From contig DAOWNK010000083.1 in assembly GCA_030642635.1 (NCBI GenBank), forward strand, positions 1-11,301: DNA of 11,301 nt, written 5' to 3'. This stretch comes from Pirellulales bacterium. GTDB taxonomy: Bacteria; Planctomycetota; Planctomycetia; Pirellulales; Thermoguttaceae. The position numbers and the translations under genes were made by a program. Shown piece after piece: positions 1-7,226 of the stretch (position 1 is the first letter of the stretch; each line of letters begins with the position of its first letter). The notes under the pieces were generated by a model, which was not told the origin of the DNA, made no database searches, and worked only from the letters and a program-made list of their open reading frames with translations.

Positions 1-68
1 ATGGAAGAGCCTTTTTTAGTGTATACCAATTATCGCTGTTTTTTCAGAAAGTGCAGTACATAAGAGAA

Positions 69-75
69 AGGGGGA
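69..75 (+). promoter_or_regulatory. Ribosome binding site of the first binding protein
   Basis: A purine-rich AGGGGGA lies 8 bases before the ATG at 84 and decides that start. An in-frame GTG at 51 would add 11 residues (including Arg-Glu-Arg) but has no Shine-Dalgarno match before it. No convincing promoter is visible in positions 1-68. Confidence 0.7.
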
Positions 76-83
76 CAGTTGCA

Positions 84-854
84 ATGCAACAAACCGTTCA
101 TCTCATGTCGGTTGGCCTGATCGCCGGAATGACGTTGGCCGTATGCGGTTGTGGAAGCGACGTCGACGAAATCGAAGTCCTCTGCGGCGGCTCGTTCCGC
201 CCGCCCATGGAAAAGCTGGCGAAGCAGTTCGAGGAAGAAACCGGCTGCCGGGCAACGTTGGTGTTCGGCCAGTGTGAGGACCATCTGCCCAGGGTAAAGA
301 TGCACACGGTCGGCGATGTCTTCGTCTGCCACGACCCCTTTGTCCAGTACACCGAGGACGCCGGCGCGATGCTCCGCTACGTGCAGGTCGGTTGGGTAGC
401 ACCGGTGTTGGTGGTGAAGAAGGGCAACCCCAAAAAGCTGGAGCGATTTGAAGATATTGCCCGGCCCGGGCTTCGCGTGGTGCTGTCAAATCCCGAGTTT
501 TCCCACTGCGGCGAAATGGTGTTTAGATTGTTGGACAAGAAAGACCGAGACCAGCCTGGGCTCAAAAAGGCGGTGCTGAAAAACGTGGGCAACGCACTGA
601 TGAGGACCCACGCCGCGACCGCCGCTCAGATCAAGCTCGGCCACCGCGATGCGGGCATCATGTGGAACGGCATCGCACATAACTGGCTCGACTCGCTGGA
701 GATCGTTCCCGGTCCTTACCTGTACGACCAGGAGGTCCGCGTTGCCGTGGTGGGACTGTCCTACTCCAAGAAGAAGGACCGAGTGGAGCAGTTCCTCGAG
801 TTCGTGGAGACCCACGGGAAGGAGATTTTCAATGAGTTCGGGTATGTCAAGTAA
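84..854 (+). CDS. ModA-like substrate-binding lipoprotein, first of a tandem pair
   Basis: Predicted periplasmic binding protein of the type 2 (ModA/sulfate-like) group, 256 residues, feeding an ABC oxyanion importer. The N-terminus is a hydrophobic signal ending in a lipobox-like Val-Cys-Gly-Cys, with Cys23 the likely lipidated residue; it has no strong basic n-region. The mature part opens with a beta strand and the motif CGGSFRPP, parallel to CGAGIRPA in the next gene. It also shares the hinge-region motif VLVVKKGNPK and a C-terminal segment EFGYVK like the one ending molybdate-binding proteins. Where the second paralogue has GDLYMPGDVYYVDQA, this copy has GDVFVCHDPFVQYTE, so the ligand pocket has diverged. 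It overlaps the next gene by 23 bases, which implies translational coupling. Molybdate or tungstate is the likely ligand by family; this divergent copy could bind something else. Confidence 0.8.
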   Translation: MQQTVHLMSVGLIAGMTLAVCGCGSDVDEIEVLCGGSFRPPMEKLAKQFEEETGCRATLVFGQCEDHLPRVKMHTVGDVFVCHDPFVQYTEDAGAMLRYVQVGWVAPVLVVKKGNPKKLERFEDIARPGLRVVLSNPEFSHCGEMVFRLLDKKDRDQPGLKKAVLKNVGNALMRTHAATAAQIKLGHRDAGIMWNGIAHNWLDSLEIVPGPYLYDQEVRVAVVGLSYSKKKDRVEQFLEFVETHGKEIFNEFGYVK

Positions 855-1668
855 CTTACGACCGAAGTCGGGGAATAGCGCTCACACGTTTAGCGGTCGC
901 CGGTACGGCGGCCTGTTGGTTTTGACCACACTGCTGTGTCTGTGTCTCGGCTGCGGTAGCGACAAGCCGCAGCAAACAAAACTGTTGCTGTACTGCGGCG
1001 CCGGCATCCGGCCGGCTGCGGCGGAACTTGTCCGGGAGTTCACGCGCCGGCATGGCGTGGCCGTCGAATGTGATTACGCCGGCAGCGAGGTGCTGCTGGC
1101 CCGCATAAAGCTCAGCGGCCGGGGCGACCTGTACATGCCGGGCGATGTGTACTATGTCGACCAGGCAGAGCGGGAAGGTCTGATCGCCTCGAAAAAAACC
1201 GCTTGCTACTTCGTCCCCGTAATCCTTGTCCAAAAAGGAAACCCCAAAAACATCAAAACGCTTGCCGACCTTATTAGGCCAGGGATAAAGGTTGGTCTGG
1301 GTGATTCTAATGCGTGCGCCATCGGGCGGAAATCGTCGAGAATCTTCGCCAAGAACAATATTCCCGGGGAGAACGTGAACAGAAATGTGAAGTTCCGCTC
1401 GTTGACGGTTAACGAACTGGGCAATCACATTAAGCTAGGGCAACTCGATGCAGTGATCGTCTGGGACGCCGTGGCCGCATATTTTGCCGACAATGCAACA
1501 ACAGTGCCGATACCGGCGGAACAAAACGTCGTCTCGACCGTTGCGGTTGGTGTGTTGAGTTGTTCCGAGCATCCTAAGTCGGCCGAGGAGTTCCTTAAGT
1601 TCATTGCATCCGAGCCGGGGCAGGCGATTTTCAAGAAACATCGTTATACTACCACACTGCCGGAATAA
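832..1668 (+). CDS. modA: Molybdate-type ABC transporter substrate-binding lipoprotein
   Basis: Second binding protein, 278 residues, paralogous to its upstream neighbour. The start at 832 is supported by GGAAGGAG at 817-824, seven bases upstream and inside the previous gene; an in-frame ATG at 844 is the alternative. A long basic n-region (Arg10, Lys12, Arg23, Arg24) precedes a Leu-rich core and a lipobox-like Leu-Gly-Cys at residues 39-41, so it is probably anchored to a membrane facing the periplasm. The mature protein has the features of the molybdate-binding family: YCGAGIRPA at the first strand, DYAGSEVLLARIK, RGDLYMPGD followed by YVDQAEREGL, then VILVQKGNPKNIKTLADL at the hinge, and a C-terminal FLKFIASEPGQAIFKKHRY helix. 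By family it hands molybdate or tungstate to the permease encoded at 1760-2611. Ligand identity is inferred, not seen. Confidence 0.85.
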   Translation: MSSGMSSNLRPKSGNSAHTFSGRRYGGLLVLTTLLCLCLGCGSDKPQQTKLLLYCGAGIRPAAAELVREFTRRHGVAVECDYAGSEVLLARIKLSGRGDLYMPGDVYYVDQAEREGLIASKKTACYFVPVILVQKGNPKNIKTLADLIRPGIKVGLGDSNACAIGRKSSRIFAKNNIPGENVNRNVKFRSLTVNELGNHIKLGQLDAVIVWDAVAAYFADNATTVPIPAEQNVVSTVAVGVLSCSEHPKSAEEFLKFIASEPGQAIFKKHRYTTTLPE

Positions 1669-1696
1669 CAAATATCCTATGAAAACCACCGCCAAA

Positions 1697-1719
1697 GCCC
1701 TCCGACTGCGTCGGGGGGC
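1697..1719. repeat. Strong GC-rich hairpin between binding protein and permease
   Basis: A 10-bp stem (GCCCTCCGAC pairing with GTCGGGGGGC, one T-G wobble) closes a three-base TGC loop. No T-tract follows, so it is not a textbook terminator; it could be an mRNA stability or attenuation structure between receptor and channel genes, or a mobile palindrome. It sits 12 bases before a second palindrome. Confidence 0.6.
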
Positions 1720-1730
1720 ATGAACTGTTG

Positions 1731-1750
1731 CTAAGTCGCAAGCGGCTTTT
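1731..1750. repeat. Small palindromic repeat, copy 1 (AAGTCGC-AA-GCGGCTT)
   Basis: A 7-bp stem with an AA loop, matching the family TAAGCCGC-AA-GCGGCTT seen again at 3783-3802, 4775-4800 and 4821-4840. This copy is intergenic, ends 9 bases before the permease ATG, and occupies the place where a ribosome binding site would be expected. Confidence 0.65.
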
Positions 1751-1759
1751 GAATAACAA

Positions 1760-2611
1760 ATGAACCGCCACATGTTTACAGAACCGCGTTCAACCACACC
1801 GGTAGTCGGGCTGCACGGCCGGCTGTTTGCCGCGTCGATGCTGGCGTTCGTCGGGCTGTTTGTCGTCGGATTGGCGGCACTGGTCATCGCCGATGTGGCA
1901 TACGTTGTTACCGACGTCGGGCCGGCAAACCTCGGCGACTTTGCAGCCGTGCTGTTCTCGGCTGAGATACGCGCCGCACTGTGGCTTTCTATATGGACCA
2001 GCACGGTAACGGTAATCATCGGGCTGATATTCGCCGTTCCGATGGGCTACGCCTTGAGCCGTTACCGGTTCCCCGGCCGGGCAGTGGTCGATTCGATTGT
2101 CGATTTGCCGATAATCCTGCCGCCGCTTGTCGTGGGGCTGTCGCTTCTGGTCTTCTTCCAAACCGACGCGGGACGGTGGATCGAGGCGGCGGGATTGAAA
2201 TTCGTATTTCAGACGAAGGGGATTATCCTCTGCCAGTTGCTCGTCTCGGCGTCGTTCGGCATCCGGGCGGTGAAGCTCACCTTCGACGGCATCGACCCGA
2301 GGATCGAACAGGTCGCCATGACGCTCGGCTGCACACATCCCGGTGCGTTCTTCCGCGTGGCACTGCCGATGGCACGCCGTGGGATCATCGTCGGCGGTAT
2401 TCTAATCTGGACCCGGGCGCTGGGTATCTTCGGGCCGCTTATGGTATTTGTCGGCGCCGTGCGGATGCGAACCGAGGTGCTGCCGACTACTATCTACCTG
2501 GAGCAGTCGATCGGTCGGATCGAGGTCGCCCTGGCCGTGGCGATTCTAATGTTGTTGTTGGCCGCCGCGGCACTTGTAACTATTCGCATGGTGGGGCTTG
2601 GAGAGCGATGA
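1760..2611 (+). CDS. modB: ModB-type ABC transporter permease
   Basis: Integral membrane channel of the oxyanion importer, 283 residues. Hydrophobic segments lie roughly at residues 22-50, 72-99, 109-133, 153-170, 206-232 and 254-277, which fits the six-helix binding-protein-dependent permease fold. The cytoplasmic coupling (EAA) loop is visible at about 183-203, with the conserved Gly190 and the ending ALP, where the ATPase helical domain docks. IVDLPIILPPLVVGLSL at 113-129 is characteristic of ModB/CysT permeases. The ATG at 1760 lacks a clear Shine-Dalgarno sequence because a palindrome sits just upstream; Met5 is an alternative. The stop overlaps the ATPase start as ATGA, so the two are almost certainly translationally coupled. 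Molybdate/tungstate specificity is inferred from the binding protein; sulfate-type permeases look similar. Confidence 0.88.
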   Translation: MNRHMFTEPRSTTPVVGLHGRLFAASMLAFVGLFVVGLAALVIADVAYVVTDVGPANLGDFAAVLFSAEIRAALWLSIWTSTVTVIIGLIFAVPMGYALSRYRFPGRAVVDSIVDLPIILPPLVVGLSLLVFFQTDAGRWIEAAGLKFVFQTKGIILCQLLVSASFGIRAVKLTFDGIDPRIEQVAMTLGCTHPGAFFRVALPMARRGIIVGGILIWTRALGIFGPLMVFVGAVRMRTEVLPTTIYLEQSIGRIEVALAVAILMLLLAAAALVTIRMVGLGER

Positions 2612-3786
2612 TACGCATCGAGCAACTCAATTTCGCTGTCGGACAGTTCGCCTTAAGCGACGTGGAACTGCACGTCCGCCCGGGCGAGTATTTTGTTCTG
2701 TTAGGACCTACCGGATCGGGCAAAACGCTGCTGTTGGAATGTATCTGCGGGCTTAACCGGATCGATTCGGGCAGAATATTTATCGACGACATCGACGTTA
2801 CACGCCTTGAACCACGCAACCGCCGGCTCGGATACGTGCCGCAGGATTACGCCCTATTTCCGCACAAGACGGTACGTGGAAACATCGGTTTCGGGCTTAG
2901 ACTTAGGGAATTGTCAAAAAATAATTGGGTGGCTGGCGGCAGAGCCGAAGGCGATGCCCCAGCAACTCCGGGGCACCGCTTCGCTTTGCCCCGGCCACCC
3001 AACACCATTCATCACGACAAATCTCAGCGCATCGACGAACTGATGGAGATGGTCGGCGTGACTCACCTTGCCGATCGGACGCCGCAGAGGCTCTCAGGCG
3101 GCGAGCAACAGCGGGTTGCCTTGGCCCGGGCGCTGGCCGTCGAGCCGCGAGTACTGCTGCTCGATGAGCCGGTAAGCGCACTGGACGAGCAAACCCGAGA
3201 AGAACTGTGCAGAGGGTTGAAACGATTACAGCAAAATACGCATGCCACCGTGGTACACGTCTGCCACAACTTCGCCGAGATGCTCTCGGTGGCCGACCGC
3301 GTGGGGATCATCGACCGTGGGCGGATCATTCAAGTTGGCGCGCCGAGTGAGATTATCAATCGGCCGGTGAACACGCAGGTCGCACGGTTTACACAAGCCG
3401 GCAATCTCATCCCGGCCGGGGCCGGACCGGGCGGCGACCGGCTGCGGCTGGTTTGCCCTGGTGGGATCGAGCTGCCGGCGGAAAAAATATCGGTTCCTTC
3501 TTGCTTGGGAAAAACTATCGCCGCGGTGACGGCCATGGTCCGGCCGGAGCATATCCGGCTCGCCGTTGATGCACCAAAAGACGTTCCGCCGGGCACCACC
3601 ATTTTGTCAGGCACAATAAGCAGTGTGACCGACTTTGGGCCAACGGTTAAACTCGGCGTAGTCTGCGGTGAACTGGAATTGTTTGTGTCCCTCGGCAAAC
3701 GGGAATATAATGAACGTAGCGTCGGAGTTAGAGACCACGTTCACCTGGCCATAGCGTCGGAGGACGTTCACGTGATGATGAGTTAG
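2608..3786 (+). CDS. modC: ModC-type ABC transporter ATPase with an in-frame repeat insertion
   Basis: Cytoplasmic ATPase powering the importer, 392 residues. In order: Walker A GPTGSGKT at 33-40, Q-loop at Gln79 (YVPQDYALFP), signature LSGGEQ at 162-167, Walker B VLLLDEP at 182-188, D-loop SALD at 190-193, switch His220, and a C-terminal TOBE-type oxyanion domain from about 300 (SGTISSVTDFGPTVKL). All catalytic motifs are intact. Between the helical-subdomain segment FGLRLRELSK and RIDELMEMVG, where the family has a short linker, there are about 26 extra residues (107-132), encoded by a 78-bp inverted repeat. The start overlaps the permease stop, with GGAG at 2600-2603 as ribosome binding site. 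The stop codon at 3784-3786 lies inside another palindromic repeat. Whether the insertion alters activity cannot be told from sequence, but the preserved frame and motifs suggest the protein still works. Confidence 0.9.
   Translation: MIRIEQLNFAVGQFALSDVELHVRPGEYFVLLGPTGSGKTLLLECICGLNRIDSGRIFIDDIDVTRLEPRNRRLGYVPQDYALFPHKTVRGNIGFGLRLRELSKNNWVAGGRAEGDAPATPGHRFALPRPPNTIHHDKSQRIDELMEMVGVTHLADRTPQRLSGGEQQRVALARALAVEPRVLLLDEPVSALDEQTREELCRGLKRLQQNTHATVVHVCHNFAEMLSVADRVGIIDRGRIIQVGAPSEIINRPVNTQVARFTQAGNLIPAGAGPGGDRLRLVCPGGIELPAEKISVPSCLGKTIAAVTAMVRPEHIRLAVDAPKDVPPGTTILSGTISSVTDFGPTVKLGVVCGELELFVSLGKREYNERSVGVRDHVHLAIASEDVHVMMS
2925..3002. repeat. 78-bp inverted repeat inserted in frame in the ATPase gene
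   Basis: The ends are a perfect 9-bp inverted pair, TTGGGTGGC (2925-2933) and GCCACCCAA (2994-3002). Inside, the arms continue to pair imperfectly (GGCAGAGCCGAAG against CTTCGCTTTGCC, and TGCCCC against GGGGCA) around an AGCAACTCC loop, giving a stem of about 30 bp. The length is exactly 26 codons, so the reading frame is kept. Its right end CCGGCCACCC recurs at 10346-10355. No clear target-site duplication is visible. Confidence 0.8.
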
Positions 3787-3802
3787 CCGCTTGCGGCTTA
3801 GC
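3783..3802. repeat. Small palindromic repeat, copy 2, over the ATPase stop codon
   Basis: TTAGCCGC-TT-GCGGCTTAGC, the reverse complement of the 1731 family consensus, with a 6-bp stem (AGCCGC/GCGGCT) and a TT loop. It supplies the TAG stop of the ATPase (3784-3786) and ends directly before the ATG of the PQQ protein, so it fills the whole 16-base intergenic gap and displaces a ribosome binding site. Confidence 0.7.
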
Positions 3803-6800
3803 ATGGACATGGAAAAATTTTCAAACATAATTATACTCGCATTACTCATAATCCTTCCGGCCGGTGAGTTGTTCGCCGGCGATTGGCCGCAGTGGCGATA
3901 CGATGCCGCCCGGAGTGCAACTTCTCCGAATGAGTTGCCGGAGCAATTGCACCTGCAATGGGTACTGCAACTTCCCACGCCACGGCCGGCATGGCCGTCA
4001 AGCCAGCCGTCGCTGCGGTTCGATGTGTCTTACTCACCGGTCGCCGCCGGAGAGTTGCTATTCGTCCCGTCGATGGTCACCGACAGCGTGACTGCGTATG
4101 AGACAGACTCCGGTACCGAGCGTTGGCGGTTCTTCGCCGGCGGGCCGGTCCGGCTTGCGCCGGTTTACAACAACGGCAAAGTCTACTTCGGCTCCGACGA
4201 CGGGTATTTTTATTGCCTGAGTGCGGCCGATGGAAAGCTTATTTGGAAATTTCGCGGCGGACCGTCCGATCGCAAAGTATTCGGCAACGAGCGATTGATT
4301 TCCTCCTGGCCGGTACGCGGCGGGCCGGTTCTGAAGGACGGTGTCATCTACTTCACCGCCGGTATCTGGCCGTTTATGGGTATATTCGTCCACGCTGTCG
4401 ATGCCGAGACCGGCAAAAACCTCTGGACCAACAGCGGCGATAGCATTACGTACCAGACCAACCCGCACAACAGCCCTGCCTTTGGCGGTTTTGTGCCGCG
4501 AGGACATCTGGCGATTACCAAAAAAGGGCTGCGTGCACCAGGTGGGCGAACCCCGCCTGGAACGTACGATTTGAAAACCGGCAGGCTGATCGCATTTAAC
4601 TTTGCCCAGTTCGGCGGGCGCAGCTCGCACGGCGCCGTGGCAATCCGCGCCGGATCAAAGACCTACACGCCGGACGACTGTAAAGCGATTGTCGAAGGGA
4701 CACCGTGGAACCTGCTGGCCGCCGACGATAAGCTGTTTGTCGTTACAACGGCCGGACGAATCTATTGCTTTGGTGCGAAAAAAGCCGCTCGCGGCTTCGC
4801 AATGGAAAGTAAATATACTGCTAAGCCGCAAGCGGCCTATGTAGTAATATTTGGATTGGGTTCCGTTGAGGAAATCGAATCGTTGGTCGGCAGATCAAAC
4901 CTACACTTGATTGTAATCGATCCGGATGCGGAGAAGATCGACGCACTGCGGCGACGGATGGTCGAGGCCGGGCTATATGGCATTCGGGTTTCGGCCCACG
5001 TCGGTAATCCGATTACATATCATCTGCCGCCGTACATGGCGGAGTCGGCCGTCGTACACGATTTCCCAACGAACGACACGAAGGCGTGTGCATCGCACGT
5101 CAAGGCTGTTTTCAGTGTCTTGCGACCATACGGTGGTACGGCACGTCTACCAATCGGCGCAGAACGTCTCCGACAATTGGTTAAGCAGGCCGTCCTGGCG
5201 GGCGCAAAAGTGAAATCGTCCGGCGGGAATGCGTCGGTGTTGGTGCGCGAAGGGCCATTGCCGGGTGCCGCCGATTGGACCCACAACTATGCCGGGGCCG
5301 ACAACAGCGTGGTGTCGAAAGACAAGTTGGTGAAAACACCGCTGGGGCTGCTGTGGTTCGGCAACGGTCCGCCCAACGACGAGGTGCTGCCGCGTCACGG
5401 CCATGGCCCCTCGCCGCAGGTGGCCGCCGGGCGATTGTTCATCGAAGGCGCCGAGATGCTTCGCGCCACCGACATCTATACCGGACGGCTGCTTTGGCAG
5501 CGCGAGTTGCCCGGGCTGGGTAAGTTTTACGACAACACAAACCACCAGCCAGGCGCCGGCGAGATCGGCAGCAACTACGTCTCGTTGGCCGATTCGGTTT
5601 ACGTCGTCTATGGCGATGTGATTCTCGATCTGGACGCCGCGACCGGCAAGACGAAAAACGAGATACGCTTGAAACCGACGGCCGACGGCTCGCAACCCAA
5701 TTGGGGCGGGATTGCCGCATGGAATGAGTTTTTGATCGCCACCGCCACGCCTGTCAAGATCAACTTGAAATCGGATAATAAAACATTCACACCAGTACGA
5801 TATTCCTCCGCCAGCCGGCGACTGGTGGTTATGGACCGACACACAGGCAAGGTGCTGTGGGATCGGAATGCAGTGTACGGATTCCGCCACAACAACATCG
5901 CCGTGGGGGCCGGCAAGGTCTTTTGCATCGACGGCCTGTCGACGGCCAAGTTAAACGTACTAAAGCGGCGTGGGATCGACCGCAAGGGGTACAAACCTCG
6001 GCTTATGGCACTGGACGTTTGCACGGGCCGAGAAATCTGGAGCACTACCACAGACATTTTCGGCACGTTTCTGGGCTACTCGGCCGAGCACGACGTGTTG
6101 CTCCAGGCCGGCAGCCTTGCCCAAGATCGAGCGTACGACGAATCGCCGGGCGGAATGGCCGCCTATCGCGGCGCCGACGGCAGCGTGTTATGGAAGGACC
6201 TCGATAGGCGTTACTCGGGGCCGTGCATGTTGCGCCACGATGCGATCATCGCTCAGGGGCCGGCATGGTCGCTCACCACAGGCAAGCAGGCGATGCGCAA
6301 GCACCCGATAACCGGTGTACCTATGAAATGGAAGTTCACACGAAACTACGGCTGCAACACGGCGACCGCCTGTGAGCACCTTGTACTGTTCCGCTCGGCG
6401 GCCGCAGGGTTCTACGACCTGACCAACAACGGTGGCACGGGAAACCTCGGCGGGTTCAAATCCGGGTGCACCTCGAACCTGATCGCAGCCGGCGGTGTGC
6501 TTAGTGCACCGGAATATACCAGGACCTGCACCTGCAATTACCAGAACCAAACCTCGCTTGCACTGATACACGACCCGAGTGCTGAAGTTTGGACCTTCAA
6601 TTCGTTCAAGTGGGACGGCAATCCGGTCCGCCGGGTCGGGATCAACTTCGGTGCGCCGGGCGACCGACGCGCGAACAACAGGACGTTATGGCTCGACTTC
6701 CCAAGCGTCGGCGGCCCTTCGCCGGATATTCCCGTAGAAGTTCAATCGTCCAAAGTAAACAAACCTCGATACTATCGTTATCACGCCTCGCGTGTCGAGG

Positions 6801-7219
6801 CCGACGCGGATGCAGGTGAACTTAACTGGGTCGCTGCTTCGGGCATCGAGGGCCTCACACAAGTCACGCTCACGCTGTCGAAGTACAACTTGTGGGAGGC
6901 GACTCCGTCGGCGACTGATTGCACGCTTCCGGTCGCCGTCAGAGACGCCTCCCACAATCAGAAAGCTCCTAAGTACACCGTCCGGCTGCACTTTGCCGAG
7001 GTGGAAGACATGGAGCCGGGTCGCCGGGTGTTCGACATTTTGCTTCAAGGCAACCGGGTGCTTGATGATTTTGACGTGGTCCGAGAGGCCGACGGACGGA
7101 ACCGTGCGGTGGTCAAGGAATTTCGAGGTATCGAGGCCCCCGGCAAGCTGAACATCTCGCTGGCCCCAGCCGGCGACATCGGGGCGATCCTCAGCGGAAT
7201 TGAAGTTGTGGCTGAATAA
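3803..7219 (+). CDS. Secreted PQQ-like beta-propeller protein with internal Rossmann domain and malectin-like C-terminus
   Basis: A 1138-residue exported protein. A signal peptide (hydrophobic core about 9-20) is probably cut after Ala25, before DWPQWR, the usual first strand of such propellers. Residues about 60-340 hold PQQ-type blades (DSGTERW, AADGKLIWKF, DAETGKNLW). Residues about 346-485 form a methyltransferase-like Rossmann domain, with a Gly-rich loop FGLGS near 350 and acidic Asp373 in VIDPDAEKIDALRRRM, ending at PLPGAADWTH. The propeller resumes to about 930 with RHTGKVLW, DVCTGREIW and GADGSVLW, plus a Cys-rich CTCNYQNQTSLAL. The last 200 residues contain a malectin-like carbohydrate-binding segment (YTVRLHFAEVED, RVFDILLQGNRVLDDFDV). 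I recall this layout from planctomycetes. Substrate and enzymatic activity are unknown; no cytochrome CxxCH is seen. The start is ATG 3803 or 3809, neither with a clear ribosome binding site. Residues 325-346 come from palindromic repeats. Confidence 0.85.
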   Translation: MDMEKFSNIIILALLIILPAGELFAGDWPQWRYDAARSATSPNELPEQLHLQWVLQLPTPRPAWPSSQPSLRFDVSYSPVAAGELLFVPSMVTDSVTAYETDSGTERWRFFAGGPVRLAPVYNNGKVYFGSDDGYFYCLSAADGKLIWKFRGGPSDRKVFGNERLISSWPVRGGPVLKDGVIYFTAGIWPFMGIFVHAVDAETGKNLWTNSGDSITYQTNPHNSPAFGGFVPRGHLAITKKGLRAPGGRTPPGTYDLKTGRLIAFNFAQFGGRSSHGAVAIRAGSKTYTPDDCKAIVEGTPWNLLAADDKLFVVTTAGRIYCFGAKKAARGFAMESKYTAKPQAAYVVIFGLGSVEEIESLVGRSNLHLIVIDPDAEKIDALRRRMVEAGLYGIRVSAHVGNPITYHLPPYMAESAVVHDFPTNDTKACASHVKAVFSVLRPYGGTARLPIGAERLRQLVKQAVLAGAKVKSSGGNASVLVREGPLPGAADWTHNYAGADNSVVSKDKLVKTPLGLLWFGNGPPNDEVLPRHGHGPSPQVAAGRLFIEGAEMLRATDIYTGRLLWQRELPGLGKFYDNTNHQPGAGEIGSNYVSLADSVYVVYGDVILDLDAATGKTKNEIRLKPTADGSQPNWGGIAAWNEFLIATATPVKINLKSDNKTFTPVRYSSASRRLVVMDRHTGKVLWDRNAVYGFRHNNIAVGAGKVFCIDGLSTAKLNVLKRRGIDRKGYKPRLMALDVCTGREIWSTTTDIFGTFLGYSAEHDVLLQAGSLAQDRAYDESPGGMAAYRGADGSVLWKDLDRRYSGPCMLRHDAIIAQGPAWSLTTGKQAMRKHPITGVPMKWKFTRNYGCNTATACEHLVLFRSAAAGFYDLTNNGGTGNLGGFKSGCTSNLIAAGGVLSAPEYTRTCTCNYQNQTSLALIHDPSAEVWTFNSFKWDGNPVRRVGINFGAPGDRRANNRTLWLDFPSVGGPSPDIPVEVQSSKVNKPRYYRYHASRVEADADAGELNWVAASGIEGLTQVTLTLSKYNLWEATPSATDCTLPVAVRDASHNQKAPKYTVRLHFAEVEDMEPGRRVFDILLQGNRVLDDFDVVREADGRNRAVVKEFRGIEAPGKLNISLAPAGDIGAILSGIEVVAE
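4775..4840. repeat. Pair of small palindromes in frame inside the PQQ gene (copies 3 and 4)
   Basis: Copy 3 is AAGCCGC-TC-GCGGCTT (4782-4797), flanked by GCG and CGC. Copy 4 is CTAAGCCGC-AA-GCGGCCTA (4821-4839). About 23 bases of A/T-richer sequence separate them. Together they encode residues 325-346, a low-complexity Ala/Lys-rich stretch exactly at the junction between the first propeller half and the Rossmann domain. The frame is kept. Confidence 0.65.
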
Positions 7220-7226
7220 CCGAAAA

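Noticed and set aside
21..50. Possible ModE-type operator (ATTATCGCTG) upstream of the binding-protein gene
   Set aside because: Only a half-site-like fragment is present and no matching inverted half follows.
1..63. A 20-codon frame beginning with the first base of the window
   Set aside because: It has no visible ribosome binding site, no recognisable protein character, and the window edge may create the apparent start.
1679..1723. A 14-codon frame before the permease that could be a leader peptide
   Set aside because: Most of it is the hairpin at 1697-1719, it has no ribosome binding site, and no attenuator-type alternative pairing or T-tract was found.
4538..4560. A 9-bp hairpin (CCAGGTGGG with CCCGCCTGG) inside the PQQ gene
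   Set aside because: The encoded residues APGGRTPPGTYDLKTG fit the expected propeller sequence for this family, so it is probably coding sequence that happens to pair, not an insertion.
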